A DNA stretch of 64,000 nucleotides from Isoetes taiwanensis. Taxonomy: Eukaryota; Streptophyta; Lycopodiopsida; Isoetales; Isoetaceae. This document shows, piece after piece, positions 1-10,526 of this stretch. Positions within the stretch are counted from its first letter, which is position 1. Every line of letters begins with the position of its first letter. A program made the position numbers and the translations under genes. Location: NCBI GenBank assembly GCA_021234155.1, contig JAJEKV010000186.1:64001-128000 (forward strand), in the 5' to 3' direction. Under the pieces are notes generated by a model. It saw only the letters and a program-made list of their open reading frames with translations, was not told the DNA's origin and made no database searches.

Positions 1-317
1 ATTTGAGCGTCCCGCTCTGTAAGGTTTTGAACTTGAGTGCTGTAATTGTCACAAAGCTCGGAGTACAAGGCGTTGAGCTTAGCAATATCTGTGTCCTTGG
101 CACCCAGGAGAGTGTCTTTGGACTTGTTGTGCTCCAATAAATTCTGAATTTCTGATTGGAGCTGAGCCTGTTGATCTGCAAGTTGGCTGACCTGATCCTG
201 TGCACTTTTGAGATCTGTATGAGCCTGTAAGAGAGCTCCGTGCTTGTCTTGAAGTTTGGCCTCCAAAGTTGCAACTTGGGCAGTGGCAGCTTGAAGGTCC
301 CGGTGTACCGCATCAGA
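1..317 (-). pseudogene. Coiled-coil tail of a transposon-type protein, split by an insertion
   Basis: The minus strand is open from base 317 to the window start and the frame runs off the edge. The encoded stretch of about 105 residues is rich in Q, A, L, K, D and E with heptad-like spacing (for example LQAATAQVATLEAKLQDK), so it should form a coiled coil. It is directly in frame with the 3' end of the ORF at 4212-5021 if the element at 318-4211 is removed exactly: the joint then falls between codons for LEA and SDA. I therefore read it as the C-terminal part of the same protein. Catalytic function is not visible. The protein resembles the accessory ORFs found next to plant retroelements, but the family is not certain. 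Confidence 0.55.
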
Positions 318-1213
318 CATTAGGGCGGATTTGGGGTCTCAAAATGGCCCTTATCTTGGATGCCAGAATTCCACGTCATGTTTCTCGCGACCAATGATGT
401 TTGCGCATTTTTTTCCAAAGTCAGTATTAGTTGGCAAGTAGAAAGAGGAGCAGGCTTACTTGGCATCCACATGGCGAAATTTCATAGGACATGTTTGTGC
501 ATTCATTGCAACCACATTAATAGCCTGCATTTTTCGAAAATCGTATCGCGGACCAAAATAATGGCTACTTTTCCCGCCTATTGTGCACATGCCCACATGC
601 ACCAACCACCTTTTCAAATTTTGGCACCAAGATTTCCATTGTTCACATTAGCGCCGCTACGTGCATCCTCTCCGCCTTCGCTCTTCATTTGGAATCCAAG
701 TCTCCATAGTGTAATCAGGTTTTTTCTTGGGCGAGCATAGAGTTAAGCAACAACGGCGAGACGATGTGCGGACAAGCAAGCGTACGTTACATGCCATGTT
801 TTTACTACCCAAATTTTCATTCTGAAGTTTTCCTACTTTTCAGCTCTTCCCATTCATCGTATTGCTCCCTGCCATTCATTCTTACAATTCAACGACCGAT
901 CTGTATCTCTAATTGCATCCATCATTGCTCCTAGTACTCCTACATTGCTTCTGCAGTTCATCACTTACAAAACAATAAAGGCATGACGGTGGAAGGATAT
1001 CTATCCATAGGCTTGTGGGTGAGAATGCTATCCTTAACGAAGGATGACTATGGAGTTACATCGCCGGAGCGACATTCATACGCAATGAATAGGTAGAACT
1101 ATAGGGTTCAAAATAAATGCTATGGATAGTATATTGCAAAAAAAAAGGGAAGGGAGGGGGGGAAGGGGTTTGAAGAGGAGGATATTTGCGAATTTGCACC
1201 CTCAATAATACAT

Positions 1214-1281
1214 GGATCACACCATGCGAAAATGCATATGCACTTTGTAAATGTGTAGTGAGATTTCGCGTCATGTGATCC
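1214..1281. repeat. Hairpin repeat, copy 1
   Basis: Imperfect palindrome of about 68 bases. The arms are GGATCACACCATGCGAAA and TTTCGCGTCATGTGATCC around an AT-rich loop. This is the first of five related hairpins inside the 3.9-kb element. Confidence 0.75.
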
Positions 1282-1976
1282 TTGCTTCTTTTTTCTTCCC
1301 TCTTCTTGATTTATATTCACTCACTGAATCAAATATTTTTCTTTGGGCTATATTTATCAGATGTCGGGGATTTGGGACTAGGGAAAAGCATTACTGGCAT
1401 CGTTGTTGTCTAACATATGGACATAAGAGACATGCTTTTCCAAGATATACATTCAGGGCAATGGGCATCTAGTTTTACGTTGTAAAATTGTGGGAGCCGA
1501 GCTTCAAAGTTGTCCCATGACCTCGTTTAAGCAAATTGTGCAAGCCTTATGAGAATGGTGTCCTTGCAATGAAGAAATGTTTGATAAGACGTGCATCCAG
1601 GGTTGTTGAAAAAATGAGTTACAAAATATTTGCTCCATTAGAGGTGTTTACTAATGCCACGACACAAAAGCTCCAAAGACATATTGTATAAAATGTCGCT
1701 TTCATGAGCCTTTGGATCAGTTAACTCAAAGTGTCACATATGGAAACATTGTTAGGTTTGATAAAATAACATAAAAATCTTATTTAATAAAGCTTTGGTT
1801 GTTGGTAAAGTGTTGGCTTATTGATTATGTGTTTGTATTTTGCTTTGGGACCCTCTTTGAAAAAGTTTAGTTCATAAAACATAATATAACTTGGAATGAT
1901 ACATATTTTATATGCAAATGGGAGACTATTGATGAGGGACTTGGTGTTATTATCTATTGACAACAAACAAGAAAGT

Positions 1977-2043
1977 GGATCACACCATGCGAATTTAGTA
2001 TATTCCAACCTTTTAGCTTATACAAAATTCGCTTGGTGTGATC
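1977..2043. repeat. Hairpin repeat, copy 2
   Basis: GGATCACACCATGCGAAT pairs with ATTCGCTTGGTGTGATC across about 30 bases. The stem is complete except for two central bases that differ between the arms (AT against TT). Confidence 0.75.
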
Positions 2044-2374
2044 TTTTTGGAAAAACATGACTTCCTATAGTAAAATTACTTTGATTATCTTTTAATAAAA
2101 GAAATATATATGTGCCTTATTTGAAGTTAAGTGTGGATATGTGACGTGCTCATTTATTGATAAAGTGTTTGCTTTTTGAAAAGGGCTAATAACTTTATGT
2201 ACTACTAGAGTTGGTAAAGTATTTTAGATGCAAATAGGATGCTTGATGTGATCCTTCTTAAAAAAAGATGTGCTCTTTGAAAGGGACTAATAACTTTATG
2301 CACTTGGGGTGGTAAAGCATTAAATGAGAAGGGGTACTTGTGTTTAATTTTAATTTGACAACAAATAAGAAAGT

Positions 2375-2442
2375 GGATCACACGATGCGAATTTAGTGTG
2401 TTCCATTTTTGTTGCATATGTACTATTCGCTTGGTGTGATCC
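2375..2442. repeat. Hairpin repeat, copy 3
   Basis: The left arm is GGATCACACGATGCGAAT and the right arm ATTCGCTTGGTGTGATCC, with about 32 bases between them. It lies within the 196-bp tandem unit. Confidence 0.75.
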
Positions 2443-2570
2443 TTCTTGAAAAATAATATGCTCTTTGAAAAGGGATAATGACTTATGTACTTAAGAGTGG
2501 TAAAGCATTTTAGATACAAATAGGAATGAGTACTTGTGTTTAATTTTAATTTGACAACAAATAAGAAAGT

Positions 2571-2639
2571 GGATCACACCATGCGAATTTAGTGTGTCCC
2601 TTTTTTTTTTGCATATGTATTATTCGCTTGGTGTGATCC
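2571..2639. repeat. Hairpin repeat, copy 4
   Basis: Same arms as copy 3 but with the consensus GGATCACACC start. The loop carries a run of ten T. It lies in the second 196-bp unit. Confidence 0.75.
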
Positions 2640-3402
2640 ATCTTGAAAAAAAAATAGCTTTCAAGTAAAAGGAAAGAAAGAAATATCTTATTTAAAGTGT
2701 AAAGTGTTAGTATATAAAGTGTTGGTTTATTAAAATACTATTTGACCTTCAATGTTCATAAATTTTATGAATGTTTGCATATAAGAATGTCACATATCAT
2801 ATTTTCTTAAAAAATGGTCATCAAATGGATAACTAGTCAAAGAGTTCTTCTACTACTTAAAGAGTTTCAAGACTCATTTTTGCTATAATTTAAATAGCAA
2901 TAGAGTTTTAAAGGAATCTATTGTTAAAGGTAGTCAAAGACTTCTTGTATTAGCGGTATCTAAACACAAACACCATAACCTTTGTACTTCAAGAATGTAT
3001 GAACCCTTCACATTGCAAAGTATAATGTCATTTATTAGCATCTTCACGGACATTTCCCCTTCCTTATCGGAAGCAGCTCATCTCAAGGAACTGTATTCGA
3101 TTCCGAATGCCTTCATCCTCTCTCAATCTCTCACAATATCCTAGGAGGCCAGAGTTACCTTCACCACAAAATCGGACTAAACTTGAAACGTCCTGAAATG
3201 ACGGTTTCTTGCCACTCAACGGATCCAATGGATATAAACTGCCATCCGCCCAGATGTCAACACTTTTTGAGCCTGCAAGACACAACAGTCGAGGTCTAAG
3301 TTCTTATTTTTTAGACCTCCTTTTTTGCGATTGAAGACTGGAGCATATTCGTGAGTCAGTTGGATCCTTATCCACACATCATTTGGAGCTTCCATACTGC
3401 GT

Positions 3403-3470
3403 GGATCGCACGGCGCGAAATGAAGGTGTACAATTTGTATGCCCCAAAGACATTTCGCTTCAGGTGAGCG
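3403..3470. repeat. Hairpin repeat, copy 5 (diverged)
   Basis: GGATCGCACGGCGCGAAATG faces CATTTCGCTTCAGGTGAGCG across about 30 bases. The inner arms (GCGAAATG and CATTTCGC) match perfectly and the outer parts have drifted. Spacing and length equal those of the other four copies. Confidence 0.6.
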
Positions 3471-3635
3471 AACGTCCGTACTAACCTCGTTTTTGAAATT
3501 TGCAACGTGCATATGGAAATCGAAAAGTCCATTCTCCTACAATCCATGCTTTTATACATTAAGCAAATTCAAATTTCGAATTGTAGGGGGCGGGAAGCCT
3601 GTATTGGGATGAAGTAAAGATCCCGGTTAATGTTG

Positions 3636-3829
3636 GGTTCACATGGACGAACTGCGAAGCGCTGGCTTAAAACCTGCTGAACTTGGGCTGAGGCAAAAAA
3701 AATCAGCCCCGTTTTGGAAAATCAGCCCTCGCAAGATCCAACTTGCATAGCTGATGCAGCGTTGAATTTTTTAATCAGTGCTGACTCCGTCAGAACTCAG
3801 CGGAGGGCCTAAACTTCTCCATGTGAACC
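3636..3829. repeat. Small inverted-repeat (MITE-like) segment
   Basis: GGTTCACATGGA at 3636-3647 is the exact reverse complement of TCCATGTGAACC at 3818-3829. The segment of about 195 bases is nested in the 3.9-kb element and contains further loosely paired sequence around CAGC motifs. No clear target duplication is visible. Confidence 0.45.
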
Positions 3830-4211
3830 ACCCATAAGGCGCAGCCGCAGCGCCTCGAAATGAAAGTCTGATACAAAGCTTCAACCTACACATTTAAATT
3901 TTGAAATGTGGAAGGCGGGAAGCTTGTATGGCCATGGCCTCTAAATGAAAATAGCGCAAGAATCGGTGACACGCACGCTTGGTATCTGACAAACCAAGAG
4001 ACACGTGTTGCATCAGTCTGTCTGACAACCAACAAAATTAAATACATATGGCGCCATGAATGCGCGATCCCCCTTATTCCGGGAGAATATTCCAAGTAAA
4101 TCTGTAATGATGAGATGTTGATATCCTAGGTGGCATGGGAAAAAAGGAGCGGAAATATGACGTGGACTGGCTGATAGGAGGCCATTTTCAGACCCCAAAT
4201 CCGCCCTAATG

Positions 4212-5021
4212 GGCCTCTAGTGCCGTTTGAACCCCGTTCATAAGAGCGTCTTGGGATTCTTGTAACTTTAGAACAGCAGCTTGAGCATCCTGCTGATACT
4301 GATACAACAACTGACGAGGGTGTTGTGGTGGTGGAGCCGACTGTTGCCTGGTTTGTGATGTTTGGGAGATATGGTGTGAACTGGATGGTGTAGCTGAGGA
4401 GGAGACAGTGACATGGGAGTGCGGATTTTGGACATGACCAGTGGAAGAAGGGCGTGAAGTGCCAACTCGGTTAGTCTGGGGAAGGGACCGCTGAGTGGAA
4501 TTATGAGAATTTGGTGGTGTGGGAGGAAAGTAATGACGGATGAGGGCTTGAAGGTGGCCTCCCACAGAAACTTCAGAAATGGAAGTGGCAACCCGAAGGC
4601 GGTCCACTTCTTGGAGAAGACGGTAGAACATCAATTGGGGCCAATCAATGTGGTGGTTGGAGTGTGTAGCAGTGAGTACCATATTATAGAAAGGCTTATT
4701 GATATGGGTGTTCTTGATAGAATACCCAAGGAACTTGCGCCACAGAAACTTAACAAAGGTTTCGTGAGGCTTGTCAATATTGGTCAGGCGATGCACATTG
4801 GCATGATAAGGAGGTGCACCAAACTCTGTGACATCCATATCCTGTATGGCAGACCATGATAAACAAAGGGTTTGCAAGGGAATATGAAATACCTCAGAAA
4901 TCAAATGTTGAGTCAGCGAAATGGTGGTGCCATCGACCACAGTGGTGTATCCATGCGGGCTGTTAACGATATTGGCGATGAACTGCTTCAGTTGGTCAGG
5001 ATTTGGAGCCGGAAGTTCCAT
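4212..5021 (-). pseudogene. Transposon-associated ORF, N-terminal and central part
   Basis: An ORF of about 270 codons begins with MELPAPNPDQLKQF and continues into a globular segment with the motif YHANVHRLTNIDKPHETFVK. A low-complexity Ser/Thr/Gln/Pro linker follows, and then the start of a coiled coil (QDAQAAVLKLQESQDAL). The frame is cut at 4211 by the inserted element and resumes at 317. An in-frame ATG lies at 5021. A likely older start lies near 5181 (MAAPRFSTLQASF), separated by stop codons and a frame change, so the N-terminus is damaged. The layout (globular domain, disordered linker, coiled coil, no enzyme motifs) fits the gag-like or plant-transposon-protein ORFs that accompany retroelements, but I cannot name the family with confidence. 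It lies downstream of and in the same orientation as the gypsy relic at 6.2-12.5 kb. Confidence 0.5.
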
Positions 5022-6189
5022 TTGAGAGAATTCAGAAGCTTTTGGCGCTCAGCGACTTCGATTTGGGCCAACAAGGGCTTCACGGAAAGTAAAAGCGCCA
5101 AGAAGGATACAGACTCAAAAAAGAGCCGGATCCTTGGGAGCAAAAGAGGCTTGAAGTGTAGAAAATCTTGGTGCAGCCATGGTAAAGATTTGCAGAAAAG
5201 AACCGGATTCAAAAGTGGAAGACGAAAAGCCAAGAACGGAGGGCTAAGGCGCAGAGGAACTTAAAAAGGTTTAGGGCGCATAACCGAGGCTTAAGAGGTA
5301 TGATGAGGGCTTAAACCGGAGCCGTTGATGGTGCCGTGTCGTAAAAGATGCCAAGGAGTGTATTGAGAGGCAAAAATTTGGCTAAGTCCCCAAGAACGAA
5401 GGGAGAAGCAATGAACGGTGAGGATGAGACGGAGAGAAAGATCGGATGTGATGTGGCCAAAGGACACATATTAATTTTTGACGGGTATGAAAAGAAGCAA
5501 TGGCATTTAATGCCGGGCAACTCGGTGGGATATCATGAAAACGAATGTGTCGAGAGTACCCCGCCTAGATATGCGGCGGGAGAAAAGATTCTCGCTTTAG
5601 AAAGAGCCTTGCATTGCAAAACACGCTGGCTTAATTTCTGATTGGTCCATCGCCGACCAGTTCCTCGGTTGGCTATATAAGACTAACCGAGGGAAGCGAA
5701 GACATCCGATGGCGCCGAAAGGTGGCCGCCGCCGGTTTGAACGAAAATCGCACTATGCCCACCATTATCGAGGGAGTGGATCACCTGTAAAATGAACTGT
5801 CCGGATCTCTGGCGCTGCCACAACCGTGGCGTGCGAATGGATGGCTGGTGCTCCGGGATGGCTGAACATCCCGACCCTATGACCAACGGGATGGAGGTGG
5901 TTCTGCACCTTCGCTGGGACCCCCGAAAGCGTAACCTCTATCACCTCTCAGATACCTCTGCTCCGAACCCGGAGTAGAGGGTTTTTCCTCTTAGGTTTTT
6001 AGTAGATAGGGCTCTGAGCCCGTTTTTGTATATAGGGCAGTGCCCATAGCGGAAGTAGCTGGGCTGTGCCCGCATTTTGTAAAAATATCCACTTATAATA
6101 TAATATGCCGACTGTTTAGTCACTATATGCGCAGTGTGTGCTTCTTTGAACTCATCCGTTTGTTGATTTTCGCTTTCGCGGTGATGAAA
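5022..6189. other. No convincing gene; possible promoter or LTR-like spacer
   Basis: This GC-richer stretch separates the transposon ORF from the gypsy integrase. Open frames exist on both strands but show no recognisable protein. It may be the remains of the gypsy 3' end, but I find no match to the promoter repeats at 12.8-13.6 kb. Confidence 0.4.
5663..5692. promoter_or_regulatory. Possible TATA box within an inverted repeat
   Basis: CTATATAA (5673-5680) sits between CCTCGGTT and AACCGAGG, with ATTGGTCC (CCAAT-type) about 30 bases upstream on the plus strand. Suggestive only; the transcript it would serve is unknown. Confidence 0.3.
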
Positions 6190-7974
6190 TGTTTTGAGGC
6201 GTAAAGCCATTAACCAAATGTAGGTAATGGAGTGCCATCTAACTCAGCCAGTTGGAAAACGCTGGGTCAAACCACTTGAACAATTTGATAGGGGCCAAGC
6301 CAACGAAACTTAAGCTTTCCCGGAAAATTTTTGTACCTAGAATCGTAAAGAAGAACCAAATCGCCTTCTTTGAATGTTTTTGTCTTCAAACGTTTGTCAT
6401 GTAAAGACTTTTGCAACTGTTGTCCATGAAGAACACGAATATAAGCATCCTTCGAAGTTCATCCAACCTGTTTCTAATTGATAGACCCTTTCTTTGAGTG
6501 CAAAGCAGGTGGATTATGAGCAAAGAGCTTGATTGAAAACGGAGTGTTGGAAGGATGTATTCAAACGGCATGAGAGCTTCCCGACCATAAACCAACTTGA
6601 AAGGAGTGTGACAGAGCAATTTTGAAACAAGTATTGTAGGCCCAAAGAACAAGTAGGAAGTTTTGTTTGCCGGGCCCGTGCGTGAAGCGCCACAAATTTT
6701 CTTGAGAATGGTGACCGAGTTTTGTTGGTGCTTTCGCCAAACCATTACCTTGAGGATAGTAAGGTGTGCTCTTGTGATGATGTATCGGGGAGATAATCCG
6801 CCGCTCCTTGATAGTATGATTGATGAAATGGACACCACTTATCACCGACCAGCCAGGGGGGGCAGCCAATCGCGTGATGATTTGTTGATAAAGGACCCCG
6901 GCTATGCTTTGCTGCTGTGTTGTTGCCGGAAGTGCGCAAGCTTCTCGCCCATTTGGTAGCGTGGTCGGTGAGAACGAGAATGTAACGCACGCGGGTGCCG
7001 CGGGCAGGAGGATCTATGGGTCCCACAAAGTCCATTCCCCATTTGCTGAAGGGAAGTGGCGTGGCGACCGGCGTCAAGGGAAGAGCGTCACGGGCCGTGG
7101 GTCGTCCCACCCGCTGGCAAGCATCACACTTGCGGGCGTGGGCGTGAGCGTCTTTGAAGAGCGTGGGCCAAAAATACCCAGCGAGAAGGATTTTGCGTGC
7201 CGTGGTGTCACCATGAAAATGACCACCACCTAGCCCTTGATGAGCTTCCCGAACAATATCTGGAACTTCATGAGGTAGAACACAGCGTCGAAGGATGGTA
7301 TCCTTACCCTTTTTGTAGAGATGCCCGGCAACCATGGTGTAGTCACGGACCTCGCGGAGAAATTGATGTCGACGGGATTGCCGCTTGGCAGGAGAGAGCG
7401 TCGCGTCTTCTGGTGGAAGAGCACCTGTGAGAAGGTACTGCTGAAAATCATGGAACCAATGTGGTGTGGCCGTGACTAAAAAGAGTTGAGCGTCAGGAAA
7501 GGCGTCTGAGACTCCAGTTGAGGGATCATCTGTGTGGATGCGTGAAAGATAATCCGGGACCACATGAGATTTGCCGGCCTTGTGAACAATTTCAAAAGGG
7601 GCAAATTCTTGGAGAAGCAGGACCCAACGAGCAATGCGGCCCGTGGGCGTGGATTTGTTGATCAAATAAAGGAGTGCTTGGTGGTCCACAAAGAACTTGA
7701 TTTGACTGCCCAAAAGGTAGTGACGGAAGCGTTGGACACAGAAAATGAGACCCAAAGCTTCACGCCTGCGGGCGTAAGAATAGTTGCGCTCGTGAGAATT
7801 GAGTTTTTCTACCGGCATATCGATTTGGTTTGTCAGGCGCATCATATTCTTGAGAAAGAACAGCTCAATAGCAAATGCCGGAGACATCGACATGAACATG
7901 AAAGGGCTTGTCCCATTGAGGAGGAACAAGAAGGGGCCTCGAGTAAGCAAAAGCTTCAATCTGTTGGAAAGCAA
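6190..7974 (-). pseudogene. Ty3/gypsy integrase and RNase H region, decayed
   Basis: The minus-strand frame from 7974 carries the RNase H tail (FFVDHQALLYLINKS, then HKAGKSHVVPDYLSR). The integrase zinc domain follows, with its two H and two C (HQGLGGGHFHGD, then KCDACQRVG), and then the first catalytic Asp in WGMDFVGPID. Frame changes follow. The second Asp region (GVHFINHT) and the region of the catalytic Glu (PYYPQGNGLAKA) lie near 6750-6860, and the position normally occupied by the Glu (AEA or AEA-like) reads Lys here. The C-terminal GPY/F-type motif FRWLGPYQI lies near 6290. The order RNase H then integrase is that of Ty3/gypsy. The missing Glu and several frameshifts show that this copy cannot integrate by itself. 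Confidence 0.85.
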
Positions 7975-8019
7975 AGATCCGCTGGGAATTCCAAGCCCAG
8001 TGGATTCGTCACCGTGAGT

Positions 8020-8880
8020 TTATGAATGGGATCTGCAATGGCTGCTAGTCCAGGAATGAAGGTGGAGTAATAATTGACCTTACCCGTGAAAGAGCGTGTC
8101 TTCTTGATATTGGCTAGTGCTTGAGCCTTGAGCACATAACCGATTTTTAAGGGGATCGTGGTGATACCGCTTTGGTCGACAACGTGGCCCTAACGAGAAC
8201 ACCGAGAGGTGACACAAAAGGTGCATTTCGGGATTGAGACTAATGCCGGACGATTACATTTACGGAAGACGAAGTTCCAACTTATCCAAGTGGTCAGCCA
8301 TGGAATCAGAGGGCGGAGAAGTCATCTTGAAAAATTTGTAAGAAGGGATTTTTCTTCATGAAATCATGAAAAACTGAGAGCATGATGCGTTGAAACATTG
8401 AGGGAGAGTTTGATAATCCAAAAGGAACCACCTTGTAGGCGAAAGTGCCCCACGGGGTGGTGAAGGTAGTCTTGAGTTGATCAGATTTTTTGATTGAGAT
8501 CCGATTGTAGCGGAAAAACCATCCATGAAGGAGTACATCTCATGTCCGGCCACCTCTTCCAAAGACTGGTCCGCGGAAGGGAAGTGGAAAATGATCACGC
8601 TCCGTGGCCTGATTGAGTTTTCGGTAGTCCACACAGACGCGGATCTTACCATTGTGTTTGAGGGCAATGACGATGGGGCTCACCATTCAGAGTGTTTGAC
8701 CTCATAGATCAATCCTGCAGCAAGGAGTTTGTCAATTTCTGCCTTGACGCGATCACGATAATTAGGGTTGAGCCGGTACTGTCGTTGCTAAACTGGTCGT
8801 GCATCAGATTTGGTAGGAATGGTGAGTTCCCCCAAGCTTTTGTTGATTCCCCGAAGATCTCGGTAACTCCAGGCGAAAAT
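8020..8880 (-). pseudogene. Ty3/gypsy reverse transcriptase region, decayed
   Basis: Read on the minus strand from 8880, the fragments follow the order of a gypsy reverse transcriptase. FAWSYRDLRGI comes just after the insertion point, then EIDKLLAAGLIYEV, RVCVDYRKLNQ, SFMDGFS, PFGLSNSPSMFQR and, near 8330, the catalytic block FLQIFQDDFSAL. The two Asp are present, but the residue before them is Gln instead of the usual hydrophobic one. At least four frame changes separate these blocks, so no continuous enzyme can be made. The stretch continues the protease frame at 9431-10526 across the inserted foldback element. Confidence 0.8.
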
Positions 8881-9430
8881 CATTAGGGATTTTTTGAGAT
8901 CATAAAGGGGCCTTCTAAGAACGGCTGACTAAGCTATATGAACTACCAATCAGAAAACAGAACTGGTCATCCAGTCAGCAAAACAGTTATAACTAACTCA
9001 CTGGATCACATTTTCTAGCATAAGTGTTGATAGAAAAGTCCAAATGAGCTCTTGTTTGGTGCAATAGATAGATCTCATTGAGATCTTTCCAACCTTGAGT
9101 GGTTTGCATATCTTTTAACCCCGTAGGATAGTAAAAAATAGTAAAAACCATATTTTTTGGAGTTTTGACAATCATAAGTGGTTAAAATATGTTCAAAGCA
9201 CCTAAGATTGGAAAGATCTCAACGAGATCTATCTATTGCACTAAACGAGAGCTCATTTGGATTTTTCTATCAATAGTTATACTAGAAAATGTGATCCAGT
9301 GAGTTAGTTATAACAGTTTTGCTGACTGGACCCGTCAGGCTCTAATTTCTGATTGGTAGTTCATTTATCTTCATTTGGCTTAGTTGGCATATTTTGAAGG
9401 CCCTTTTTTAATCTCAAAAAAACCCTAATG
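8881..9430. mobile_element. 550-bp foldback MITE inserted in the gypsy polyprotein
   Basis: The ends are CATTAGGGATTTTTTGAGAT and its near-perfect reverse complement. The two arms pair along about 240 bases each (shared blocks include GAACTACCAATCAGAAA, AACTAACTCACTGGATCAC and AATAGATAGATCTC), leaving almost no loop, so the whole element is a hairpin. It contains no ORF. Exact removal from CATTAGGG to CCCTAATG joins KHT to IFAWSY in frame, the expected order at the start of the reverse transcriptase. No flanking direct repeat is required. A 2-bp TA duplication with GGG termini would also keep the frame here, so this copy alone does not decide the boundary. The element at 318-4211 favours the no-duplication reading. 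Confidence 0.8.
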
Positions 9431-10526
9431 TGTGTTTGAATTTTTTGAACAGCTTGACGGCCCTGTTACGATAAGGGGCCGGAAGATTTGCAGCAATGCG
9501 GACAGGCTGATTGTTTCCCACGTCCACGATCTCAACTTCAGGAGTCTGAATATGAGGTATCACTTCTGTGTCCTCGACAATATGAGCAGGCGGTTGAAGC
9601 ATGACAGGATGCGTGGCACTCTGCGTGGTGAAAAAGAGAGGTTGCTGAGTTTCATCCAGCAGAGGTTGCTTCATGACAGCGTGTACATCAACAGGAGTTG
9701 CAGGAGGTTCCGCATCTGAAAAATGATCAACACGTTGGATTCTATTGCACGGAGCCAGGTAAGGGTCAAGCAAAGCAGCCACAGCCTGGTCCTGATCAAG
9801 AGTCATTTCTCCCCAAGGATCAGCATATTCGGGGTAGGATGACAGAGGCAGACTCGCAGGTGGAGCCTGAACTTGATAAATATTCTGAGCTTCTTCAGAA
9901 TCTGTGTCTGAGAGAGAGGGTTCCGCATGTTCAACAGAAATGATCCTGCCTGTTTCCAAGTCCATGGTGGCATTGAGGTGACCATCAGTGATGACTAACT
10001 GATCCGTGGCCCAGTAATGGATACTCTTGGCCTGGCGGAGAAAAGGTCTGCCGACCAACATTTCATAGTCACCTGGATCTTCGCCAGCCTTCCAAACTCC
10101 AAATTCCATGGGGAATCGGAGATCACCTATGTTGATGTGAAGAAGAGGCGTGGACGCCTTTGAGGTTCGGGTGATATGGCCATTGGCCAATTTGATGTCA
10201 TATGGGGCACGAAAAAGTTGTTTGATGCCCATTTGTTTGCGGAGTTTATCCGTGATGAGATTGACTGCGCTACCCCCGTCAATTTGAACATGATTGACTT
10301 GTTGATTGCCCACCGTGGCATGGACCGTGGGTGTAGAGGTAGCAACAGCCCCAACTAGAACAGTCGGGAGTGGTAACTGGTCCTTGAGAGCAGGACAGAG
10401 TTTCAAAATGGTTGCCAAGCTTAAAGGAATCTTGATCTTGGCGAGCTCCTCTTGGAGTTCCAGAGGCACATGAGAAAAAGGATCTGCTGGTTCCACGGGT
10501 CTTTGGAGTGCGTGGTAATGAAGCAA
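9431..10526 (-). pseudogene. Ty3/gypsy aspartic protease region
   Basis: A minus-strand ORF of about 365 codons is cut at its 3' end by the foldback element. The protease core is visible as VNHVQIDGGSAVNLI (flap-side active site, D-G-G-S instead of the usual D-T/S-G) followed about 75 residues later by YEMLVGRPFLRQAK, the typical second half of a retropepsin-like domain. An acidic and Pro-rich linker leads to the reverse transcriptase. It is the best preserved open frame of this element. The D-G-G active site occurs in some plant gypsy lineages; activity cannot be judged from sequence. Confidence 0.75.

Larger units (their letters stand above)
2241..2640. repeat. Tandem 196-bp unit, each unit containing one hairpin
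   Basis: Two complete units and one partial unit follow each other. Shared landmarks are GGTAAAGCAT, TTTAATTTTAATTTGACAAC and AATAAGAAAGTGGATCACAC. The start of the hairpin moves from 2375 to 2571, a period of 196. A partial older unit ends near 2254 with GCTTGATGTGATCC. Confidence 0.7.
318..4211. mobile_element. 3.9-kb non-autonomous TIR element with CATTAGGG ends and no target duplication
   Basis: The left end reads CATTAGGGCGGATTTGGGG and the right end is its reverse complement. The match continues imperfectly for about 30 bases (one mismatch within GGTCTCAAAATGGCC). No transposase is encoded; only short random ORFs are present. It interrupts the coding frame of the neighbouring protein. 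Removing the bases from CATTAGGG through CCCTAATG restores the frame exactly. Assuming a 2-bp AT or TA target duplication instead gives a stop codon. The outer bases match those of the element at 8881-9430, so the two probably belong to one family. The interior holds five hairpin repeats, a small inverted-repeat insertion and AT-rich sequence, with no gene. Confidence 0.7.

Noticed and set aside
318-4211. A TA or AT 2-bp target duplication for the CATTAGGG element
   Set aside because: Either would leave a stop codon at the repaired junction; exact removal without duplication restores the frame. Not proven without an empty site.
5348-5977. Plus-strand ORFs between the transposon ORF and gypsy pol
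   Set aside because: No family resemblance; open frames of this size are expected in this GC-richer stretch.
6663-8025. Plus-strand ORFs opposite the gypsy integrase and RNase H
   Set aside because: They are antisense shadows of the clearly recognisable minus-strand polyprotein.
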